DNA of 64,000 nt from assembly GCA_928724745.1 (NCBI GenBank), contig CAKMXJ010000011.1:372001-436000 (forward strand), written 5' to 3'. A program made the position numbers and the translations under genes. The DNA is from Anthracocystis setariae (Eukaryota; Basidiomycota; Ustilaginomycetes; Ustilaginales; Ustilaginaceae). Of this stretch, positions 39,515 to 48,016 are shown in pieces (within the stretch, counting starts at the first letter, position 1; every line of letters starts with the position of its first letter). The notes beneath the pieces were generated by a model. It did not search any database. It had not been told where the DNA came from and was given only the letters and a program-made list of their open reading frames with translations.

Positions 39515-41456
39515 TTTGCAAAGTTGCACCAAAATCACTACTCTCTGACTTGCGATAGGGCAAGGGAAGCGAACGTGATCATAGCAGATCGGTTAAGGGC
39601 ATGATCGTGGGCTCGTTACCAATGTTGACATGCATATGTAAGTGATCTAATCCAAACTTGGACTTGTCGCGATCTAGATCTGGACGGGCTGCGTGGCGAA
39701 AGGGTATGGGAAGCAGGACAGAGTGGAAGAAGCTTGGCTAAGAACTTGTGATGCCGAGACCCAAAAAAAAATTGGATAGGTGACGTTTCCATCTGGGCTA
39801 CGCAACGGATTGGAAATGGCGTTGAAACGCAGAAGTTGTCAATCTGGGGTTCCAAGCTTACAACGTTGCGGGGGGGGAGGCGGCCCGACTTGGAGCTCAA
39901 TCACCAAGACGATGCAGCATTGTCAGCATGATTTGGGAGAGCGCCTAAGATGAGACAAGTGGAGCGATAGCGAGAAGAATGTCAGATGCAGGCACAAGCC
40001 AGCTCCGGTGTGATCGGAAGGATGGGACACTGGGTCGAGGCAAAAAAGCCAATATGACGATGATGGTTTGCGCGGTGACATTGGGGGCAGCTTGACGGTT
40101 TTGCACTTTGCTGTGTTCTCCAGGGTTGCTGGTTTGAGAGACGTCAAGTTGCGCACGGAAGCGATTTGGTAAGCAGCCCCCTCTTGACGCTAAGAAATTA
40201 GCCACTGCGGCTGCGAATGGGCAACAGAGCATTTTCACGTTCGAACAGGAGCGCGATCTGGGAAGCAGGGCAGGTGCGTCATAGCAGTACATAGTAGTAG
40301 TAGTAGTAGCGAGAGGCTGAGCTCTGATCCGCACTCCGACCAGCCGCACCAAAAATATTAACTAAATATAATTTCTAAGCCTCAAACATGCGCCCAACAC
40401 TAATTTAGAGCTTTGCGTCGTCGGCTTCCACATTTGGCTCCCATGCTTGCTGCTGCCTAGCTGCCTCGATGGATCAAACCTAAGACCGACCGCTGCCTTG
40501 GCACCAATCCACAACTTGATCACTTTGTCGCTGGCTCTGGAGATGGAGAAAAACAGCGATGAGGAGACAGACCCAAAGGAAAACTCGAGGCATGCATCAA
40601 GAATGGCTGGCAAACAAAGCTGTCATGTCGTCACAGAGCCCAAATCCAATTTCGGGCTGCGAACAGAGCCGCGCAACACTGAAGCTGCTCCGCTCGCTTG
40701 CGTGGGTTTACTATAGACTGGTGGGAACCAGACCACCGCCGGTCAAATACAGTACAGATGCAGTATACCTTTTGGTGGGCAATTACAGTAGTAGTGTGAT
40801 TTCGGAAATTGAATTTTCCTGATTACAAAATCGAAAATAATCTGCAAATTCGATGCACGTCGAAAGCTGCGCTCAAATTGCAGATCCTTTTGCGGTTTTT
40901 TTTTTTTTTTTTTGGCGCTTTCAAACGACATTTCACTTTTCAGCAGCGACCGCGGATCATTCTGCCTTCCCCTTGTCCCTCTCACACACAAACAACTCTT
41001 TGCTGGCTTGCCACATGCGCTCTTCGGCTGCCACGGTTGCTTGGCTCATCAAGTTGGAACCTCTCTGAATCATTTCGACTAGCGGGCGAGCCTCTTCCAA
41101 AGACATGCTACGCTATCCTTTCGCTCGTCCTATTCGTAATCCAGTGCAGATTCGCCCGTCACTTGGCTCACTTGGCCGCCCCACCTCCCCCGGCGCTTGG
41201 CGTCTGAAACCCAACAAAAGTGTTGTCCGACAACGTCGATTCTGAAACATGGTCCCTCAGTCAGTGCCTCCACTACTTGGCCAATTCCCAACGATACCGC
41301 CGACACACTGCGCTCGTGCCTTGGTTGATGCAAAGCTAGGTCCATCCGCCTGGCCGTCCCTCGCATGCCAGCCATCTAGAGCCCAAACATATATACAATC
41401 CACATCTTCCTTCCTTCTTCCCCCACCCACGATTGCAACTTTCTACGTTCACAACC
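39515..41456. other. Long intergenic region with simple repeats, TATA box at 41390-41395
   Basis: 1.94 kb between TEL1 and the hydroxylase gene. It holds a G run near 39868-39877, a (TAG)n tract at about 40293-40309, a run of about 17 T at 40898-40914, and a TATATA motif 60-70 bp upstream of the hydroxylase ATG. Frames of up to 135 codons on both strands look random (Ser/Arg/Pro-rich, no domains). I find no gene or tRNA. Confidence 0.45.
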
Positions 41457-42659
41457 ATGAGCGCAGCAACTTCTAATTATCCGAAGGAGGCCGGTAAGGC
41501 TCCCTCTACTCGTCCCACCATGGGCGATCAAAAGTTGACTGACTCCAACGTCCCTGCCATCGCACCAGACAACGCTTGCGATGAGCCATCACCATATGCT
41601 CCGAACGGCTTTGGCGAGAAGGCGATCGCCACCGACCCCGTCAGCGGCGAACGTTATGACAAGGTCTATGGTGTTCGTCCCAAGACCACATGGCATCTTA
41701 AGCCTGCCTCTCAACGCACACTGTGGGAGTTTATCGCCGGCATCGATATCGCTCCGGACGAGTGCTACGCCAAGCGCGACACGAACGAGAAGCTTCGCGG
41801 CCCGCCTCCCACCCAGCCAATCTGGAAGGAAAACGTCTTCATCCTCACCACCGCTTCCGTTGCTCCTCTACTCCACACCGCATGGAACGCTGCCTTCCCA
41901 AACAACCAGCTGCATTGGGCTCCTGCTTGGCTCTTGTACCATCTCGGTTTTATCGGTTTCGCCGTTCGTATGATCAAGCGTCTCCATCACTACATGCTTC
42001 AGTACGGTACTTTGGACGAGCAGAACAGAGGTCGTGACCTTGTCGATGACAAGCATGTCAACCACCTCGGTCAATCCATCTTTATCTACACCATCTTCCG
42101 TACTCTGGCACCCTTCCTACTCGCATGGCGTGGCGACATGAGCAGTCCCTTGTCCGGTCTATCCTGGGCCACTCCCCTCAAGATCGGATGGTGGGAAATC
42201 GCTCTTGACTACTGGTTCTACCTATACCATCGCTCATGCCACGAGTTTAGCTTCCTCTGGTTCATCCACCGACAGCACCACGCCACGAAACATCCTACGC
42301 CGATCCTTTCCATCTTGGCCGACGATTACCAGGAAGTGATTGAAATCTTCATTGTTCCGTTCCTGGCGACCTCGATCGCACCCAAGATGAGCTTTATCGA
42401 AATGTGGTTGGTTGTCTGCTACACGCTGTATGTCGAGGCGTTGGGTCACTCGGGTATTCGTGCTTACTGGGCTCACCCCATCCTCGGCAAGGTGCTGGCT
42501 CCCTTTGGCATGGAACTCACCGTGGAAGACCACTCCAACCACCACCTGTACGGCAAGGCGGGTATGAACTACGGCAAGCAGACCCGAGTTTGGGACAGGA
42601 TCTTTGGTACCGTCGACCCTCGTCGCGAGACTCAGGAGGTCGGCATCTTTGGCTGGTAA
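41457..42659 (+). CDS. Fatty acid hydroxylase / sterol desaturase-fold membrane enzyme
   Basis: A 400-residue di-iron membrane enzyme from ATG 41457. The histidine boxes of the superfamily are present: HRSCHE, WFIHRQHH, and EDHSNHH near the end. These would bind two irons for O2-dependent hydroxylation or desaturation of a lipid. Hydrophobic segments flank them (VFILTTASVAPLLHTAW, ALDYWFYLY, IFIVPFLATSI, MWLVVCYTLYVEALG). A soluble N-terminus of about 115 residues precedes. Smuts use enzymes of this fold in ustilagic acid synthesis (Ahd1, Fhd1), but none of that cluster's partners (P450s, acyl- or glycosyltransferases) is nearby, so this is more likely a stand-alone lipid hydroxylase of unknown substrate. 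A TATA box lies 62-67 bp upstream. Convergent with MIS12. Confidence 0.87.
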   Translation: MSAATSNYPKEAGKAPSTRPTMGDQKLTDSNVPAIAPDNACDEPSPYAPNGFGEKAIATDPVSGERYDKVYGVRPKTTWHLKPASQRTLWEFIAGIDIAPDECYAKRDTNEKLRGPPPTQPIWKENVFILTTASVAPLLHTAWNAAFPNNQLHWAPAWLLYHLGFIGFAVRMIKRLHHYMLQYGTLDEQNRGRDLVDDKHVNHLGQSIFIYTIFRTLAPFLLAWRGDMSSPLSGLSWATPLKIGWWEIALDYWFYLYHRSCHEFSFLWFIHRQHHATKHPTPILSILADDYQEVIEIFIVPFLATSIAPKMSFIEMWLVVCYTLYVEALGHSGIRAYWAHPILGKVLAPFGMELTVEDHSNHHLYGKAGMNYGKQTRVWDRIFGTVDPRRETQEVGIFGW

Positions 42660-42849
42660 CTGGAAATACTTTTTGTCTAACAGTTTCCAACTTGATACAC
42701 TTTGTACAGTATACTTACACCCTAAGCCCTGTTTTTTGAGCATGATTCGACATGGTTGCGGATGCGTTTGGTAGATCAGAAATGAGTAAGACTGAGAATC
42801 ATGTGTGCGGGCCGACACAGTGGGGGGGGAGATGTAGCCAGGGTTGATG

Positions 42850-44153
42850 TTAGGATCGTGAACGGGTTGCAGTTGATGGTGTTTTGCGTTTGGACGTTGA
42901 CAAAGCGGTTGTGGCGGTTCGTTTCCTCTTGGGAGTTTTCGAGTCGTCGTCTGGCGCACCGGTGGTCTTATCCGCGTCGATCTGCGTTTCTACGTTGTCT
43001 ACACTGGCACTTGTCTTTGGTACCGTACCTGCGACGGTGCCTCTCTTTGACTTGGCAATGATGCGGTCTGCCTCCCAGTTGAGATAACCCTCTCTACTTC
43101 GCTCCCAAATCCTCTTTTCCGTGCCAACGCCAACGCCATCGTCCTCAGCATCGGCTTCGATTCGGTCGATGGGTGCAGCGCCAGAGTACAGCGGCGCACC
43201 GAGTGGGTCGGTGTCGCGCAGCTCGTCCAACGCTTTCAAAAGCGGAATCGTATCCGCTTTGAGCTTCCTTGCATGTTGACCCAACGTCTCGCTGAGTAAT
43301 GGAACCGACGAGGTGGATGCAGAGTCGGACGAGTGTTTGAGGATGGCCGAAAAGCGCTCGGCGAGATCGAGCATGCGCTCCAATGAGGTTTGGCTGACAT
43401 TTTGCGCCAGCAGCAATTTATGTTGCGTTGCTCTTGCCTATAAAGTAACAAAATAAGCATTGTCATCAGCGTCAGTATGGCTCGTCTCGTTCTGCATCAC
43501 TCGAGCTTAGGTGGGAAAGAAAGGACGATACTTACAGCAGCGATCTGCCTCTTCAATGAATCCTCTGTCTCACCCAGTTTGTAACTCGTCTCGTTGGCAC
43601 TGGGCTTTGTTTCGGCTCCCACGACGGTTTTCGTCAAACTTTTGCTCTTTTCCTTGGGTTGACCCTTTTGACGCTGCTCTCTCAAATCGAGCCCGCGATG
43701 GTGATCGAGCGTGATGTACTTTGCCTGTCTTGCGCGGATGCCAAACACACTGCGGAAACAGTAGAGCTCGAAAGTGTCCATGGTGTGATCCAATGCATTC
43801 TCGACCAACGTCAGGATGGCATGGATGCCCTGCTCCGCCTCGAGCTCGCCGCCATCCACATTGGAGAGCAACGAGGCGATCACCTTTTCGAACTCGGTAG
43901 CGATGGCATAGAGGTGCTCGTTGGACAAGAAGACGAGCGAGTCGATAAAGGATTTGGGATTGAAGCCAAAGTGTTCGGTTAAGAGCTCGAGGTGTGCATC
44001 GGTGGAGGATTCGTCTTTTTTATCTTGGTGTTGATGCGAGGTCAAGGTCGAGGTTGTAGGTTGTTTCATGGTGGACGGACCTGGTTCGGCTGATGCTGCG
44101 GTTGCAGTTATGGATGCAGTTACTGGTTGTGATGATCGCCTTGCTGATGGCAT
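42850..44153 (-). CDS. MTW1: Kinetochore protein Mis12/Mtw1, two exons
   Basis: Subunit of the MIND/Mis12 complex that joins the inner centromere to the Ndc80 complex. Exon 1 is 43536-44153 and exon 2 is 42850-43437, joined in phase 0 across a 98-nt intron (donor GTAAGT, acceptor TATAG); total 401 residues. The Mis12 domain is recognised by LTEHFGFNPKSFIDSLVFLS, then NEHLYAIATEFEKVIAS (about 58-95), followed by GIHAILTLVENALDHTMDTF. Coiled coil spans the junction (DSLKRQIAA, then ARATQHKLLLAQN) and continues to about 280. The C-terminal 100 residues are charged and low complexity with KR-rich stretches (TPKRKRTA). It is longer than yeast Mtw1 (289) because of the tail. Divergent from PRE1. 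Confidence 0.85.
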
Positions 44154-44647
44154 TTTGGGATGGATGCTACCGGGGTATATGGACGATGCGGAAGGTGGTG
44201 ATGGTGGTAGTTGGAGGATGCGAGGTCAAGATCAACTAACACCATCTTTGAGGCTGCAGGGTGCAAAGGGCGGCTTGACGGGGCGCGTCGTGAACGCGTG
44301 CCAAAAAGTAAGGATTCCTTTGTTACGTTGCAATATGACACATCCAATAATTTTAATTCGAAACCAAATCTTCGGAAGCAGGAAATCAGTCGATCACTCC
44401 ACATATTATAAGAGCCGACGCGGTTTAGGTGGAGCACAAAGTGACAGCCAAAGCCCAAAACCAACGCAACACAACGCAACGCAACACAACGCTTGCGCAA
44501 GTGCCACCTGACACAATACTGCACAGTGCAATTACGCAGCTAAACCAACACTACACTCGACTCGACTCGACTCGACTGCTATCTTCTTTCTCCATCCCTC
44601 AACCATTCATACAGTTTGCGCACAACGGAAGCAAATTACACATCAAG
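44154..44647. repeat. Divergent promoter MTW1/PRE1 with two pentanucleotide repeats
   Basis: 494 bp. About six CAACG/CAACA units lie at 44462-44492 and four CTCGA/GACTC units at 44556-44577, both on the PRE1 side. TATAAG at 44407-44412 could be a TATA box. No gene seen. Confidence 0.65.
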
Positions 44648-45303
44648 ATGGAGTGCTCGTTCGGTATCACAGGCAAGGGATACACCATCATCGCATCCGA
44701 CAGCAATGCTGCGCGCAGTATCGTCAAGATGAAGTCGGACGTCGACAAGCAAAAGGTGCTCTCCGATCATCTCGTCATGACCTTCTCGGGAGAACCTGGT
44801 GATACAATTCAGTTTTCTGAATATATTGAGAGGAATAGCCGTCTCTACAGCATCAGGTACGTCCTCTTTTCTCCTACATCTTGTCATCAACTTGGGGCTG
44901 ACACTCGCATCCTTGCCATCTGACCAGAAACCATGTCGAGCTTCGACCCAAGTCAGCAGCTGCGTGGATCCGCAAGCAATTGGCCGAATCGCTCCGTTCG
45001 CGCAACCCGTACCAAGTCAACTTTCTTCTCGGCGGCTTTGATATGCCCACCTCGGAGCCAGCACTGTATTGGATCGACTATCTCGGCACCCTCGCCACAG
45101 TGCCATTTGCTGCGCACGGCTACGGCGCCTTTTTTGCCATGTCAACGCTCGACCGCTACCACAGGCCAGATATGAGCCTTGAAGAAGGTCTCGATCTGTT
45201 GAGGAGATGCATCAACGAGCTCAAGCAGCGCTTCATCGTAGATCTCGGCGAGTTTACCGTCAGGGTGGTCGATAGGGATGGCGTACGTCTCGTCAAGCTT
45301 TAA
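44648..45303 (+). CDS. PRE1: 20S proteasome subunit beta-4 (Pre1/PSMB2), two exons
   Basis: Non-catalytic beta subunit of the 20S core. Exons 44648-44856 and 44928-45303 join in phase 2 across a 71-nt intron (donor GTACGT, acceptor GACCAG); 194 residues, matching yeast Pre1 (198). Sequence blocks: MECSFGITGKGYTIIASDSN at the start, KVLSDHLVMTFSGEPGDTIQ, FSEYIERNSRLYSIR at the junction, NPYQVNFLLGGFD, YWIDYLGTLATVPFAAHGYG and RRCINELKQRFIVDLGEFTV. As expected for beta-4 there is no propeptide and no catalytic Thr1. The ending VVDRDGVRLVKL is slightly shorter than usual; a GTACGT lies near the stop, so a further small exon cannot be excluded. Divergent from MTW1 and convergent with the DUF2461 gene. 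Confidence 0.93.
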
Positions 45304-45523
45304 AACTCTGTCAACAACCATCCTCCACGCCTTTTGTAATATTAGTTCAACCTCACACGAGCAACCAACGTCCTATTCAACACATCAAGGTATCGTCGGC
45401 ATACAAACACTACTGGCAGCTACGATCGTGGTATCATCTCGCTGACAAAGGGCAACCAAACGCTTTCTCTTGAGAGATGATTGGAATTCGATGGCACTCA
45501 CAACCGTCAGAAGAGAATCGTGG

Positions 45524-47024
45524 TCAAGTATCGTCTTCAGTATCGTTATCGTCTTGGTCTTGCTGATCTTGGTCGGAATTGTACTCCAACTCTTCTGTTT
45601 GGAGCAATTGCTCTTCGTCTTCCTCCTCGTCATCGTTTGCATCTTGGTCCCCGTTGGCACTGTCAACATCCTCCTCGTTCTCGTCACCGGACTCAGGTGG
45701 TGGTGGTGGTGGAGGATCAGGCGAAGTCATCGAATTGAGTCTAAATGCAACAAAGGCAGGGAAGAAAAAGACTCGTTGTTAGCGATTCCGGGGTGGGTAC
45801 GGGTAGGTTGGCTCCGGAGGGATCCCAGGAACGAGTGAATGTGCAGATCAACAAGCTGGTACTCACATGCGGACCAATGGCTCTGCGACCTTGCCTGCTT
45901 GGACGATGAGTTTGCGAAAGTTTTTTGCAAGCACCTCGGCATCCGTGAAGCTGCGAAAAGTCGAGATAAAGTTATCAGTACGCGGAAACCCTCGAGATTA
46001 CCACCACGCCAAAGAGTGCAAAGGGTTGGAAAACTTACTTGTGAACCACTACAAAGCTGCGCAGCTTCAACCAATCGATATCTTTGTGCGTCTTATCCAC
46101 TCCCTCGATCTTTGGCGCAACTTTGAGTTGATCATCGCCGCCCCACAGACTGCTGCGTCCTGAAGCGGAATGAGATTGGGTCTTGTCCTTTTTGCTCTTG
46201 GCTTTGGGCTTGGCGTCAGGTTTGGGTGTTCCGTATAGCTTGATGAAGCTTGGGTGTTTGACAGCTGCTTTGAGCTGTTGCGCTTCTGGAGTCTCATCGA
46301 GAATGTGCCGCCGAATGATGGCCAAATCTTGTTTCTCCGGTTGCCAACGACCAGCTGCAAAGAAGCTTCGGCCACCTGGTTTGATGAGCACATGGTATCC
46401 TGCAAATGGACCTTTTCTTGCTCCGCGCGAGAAGGACGCCATAAAGTTGGACTTGTACGGAGTCTTGTCGTTCGAAAAGCGCACATCGCGATAGATGCGG
46501 TAGACCAGGTCCTTTGTCGGCAGCCAGGGGACGGTCTGGTCGACGTTTTCCATGATATCATTGAGCACTGCTTCTGCGAACTCGTTGAAATTCTTCCACA
46601 CGTACCGATACACTGCATCATGCTTTGCAAACCAGTCGCGATCATTGTTGAGCTGCAGATCGGTCAAAAACTTGAGCACGTTGGCACTGAGTTCTCCACG
46701 AGCAACATGACCGGTGGTGGGTGGGCCGATAAGCTTGGTCACGATGCGCGTCACACCTGGAGCCCACTCTTGTTGCGCAGTTGCGTCGTTGCGCTTGCGC
46801 TTGCGCTTCTTGGAAGTGCGACCTTGCTTTTGATCGCCTTTCTGCTCGTCATCGAGGTTTTTGCTGTCTTGATCCTCGACACCTTCGTCGGCACTCGCTT
46901 CTGCATGTTCCTCCGCCTGGTATTCATCTTCGGAGAGCTCGACGGGATCGTCGCTATCGGAATCTTGGCGATAACTTTGACGCTTGGTAGCCGAAGTGCG
47001 CCCGGATCTTCTCCGAGAGCTCAT
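45524..47024 (-). CDS. DUF2461 domain protein with acidic tail, three exons
   Basis: Exons 46039-47024, 45867-45950 and 45524-45740, joined in phase 2 twice (donors GTAAGT and GTGAGT, acceptors CGCAG and TTTAG), give 428 residues. The N-terminus is charged and nuclear-looking (MSSRRRSGRTSATKRQS, then SKKRKRKRN). The DUF2461 domain begins at about residue 105: FLTDLQLNNDRDWFAKHDAV, RDVRFSNDKTPYKSNFMASF, GPFAGYHVLIKPGGRSFFAAG, DWLKLRSFVVVHNF across intron 1, and VAEPLVRMLN across intron 2. The domain is widespread in bacteria and fungi; its function is not known to me. Exon 3 encodes a proline run followed by about 50 mostly Asp/Glu/Gln residues. Without splicing the protein would stop right after VVVHK, inside the donor. 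Confidence 0.85.
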
Positions 47025-47470
47025 TTCGCCACTAGTGTCGCCGAAACCAAGCCGGACTGTATACTGTACCGAACCAATGCAGATGTGACGCCGAACCCAC
47101 ACGTCCGTTGAATGATGTTGGACAGTTGGCCAACTACATTCCCTTGGGTTTGGCTCAGCTAAGGCCGCTCCCGCCTCCACATTTCTACGCACTTTCTTGG
47201 ATTCGTATCTTACTTACAACTGCTTCGCTGCCAAAAATAAACGATTTAAACACATGTCAATCAAGGTCAAGAAAGGCAAAAAGGTTGGCTGCGCAGAGGT
47301 AGAGATTAGCAGTACTGTAGTACAGATCCGGTCAACGTTGGCGTTCAAAATGTTATGCGTCGGTAGCCTACTGTACCGACGTGCCTGTCAACTGCTCCTT
47401 GCTTCCTGCTCTTTGCGCTGCTCGTGATCAAATCAGGGTCCAAGCTGCACGGCGCCGTCCTTATCGTTGC

Positions 47471-47504
<34 letters not shown>

Positions 47505-48016
47505 TTTTTTTTCTTCACCACAGACACCACGCAGAGTGTGCGCGCATGTGTCAGGGCGCTAATCAGTCTCGCTCAGCACCATATTAGACGTTGCAAAGCC
47601 CACTTGCTCATCCGCTCCTTCATTCTCTAGACCTGATCATCGTTTCATTTCAACAAATAGAACGGAACGCCTTCTTTCTTCCCGTCCGAGCGAGCAGCCT
47701 TCCTTCTGTGCTTGCTCGCAAACCAGCGCCTCGATCATCTGCTTTGGAATCCGCTCAATCCCTCCATCCCGCTCATCAACCTCCCTCCCTCCCTCCTTTC
47801 TAGGCTCGATAATCGGATGCGCACTAGATCATTCAACTATAAAGCTTCAACGTAGATCGCTCTGCCTCCCAATCGTCTTTCCCCTCGGCCTTTGTTCTCT
47901 CCTTTCTCCCTTCTCTCTCCTTCCTCATCCTCGCAGCGACTTTATCCCTCCCTGGACTTCTAGATATTCCCCTTAGATTCACCCCTCCCCTTTCTTTTCA
48001 GCGCTTTGATCTCATC
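47025..48016. promoter_or_regulatory. Argonaute upstream region: (GT)n tract, TATA box 47838-47843, CT-rich leader, short uORF
   Basis: 992 bp between the divergent DUF2461 and AGO genes. A (GT)16 tract runs at about 47471-47503, followed by a T run. TATAAA at 47838-47843 lies 174 bp before the AGO ATG, and the following 150 bp are strongly pyrimidine-rich, a common core-promoter style in fungi. A 12-codon ORF (47817-47855) covers the TATA box, so it may not be transcribed. A CTTTTCAG acceptor-like site lies 16 bp before the ATG and could end a 5' UTR intron. Confidence 0.5.

Noticed and set aside
39945..40352. 135-codon minus-strand frame in the long spacer after TEL1
   Set aside because: Composition typical of random frames in GC-rich DNA, no conserved motif, no proper upstream signals.
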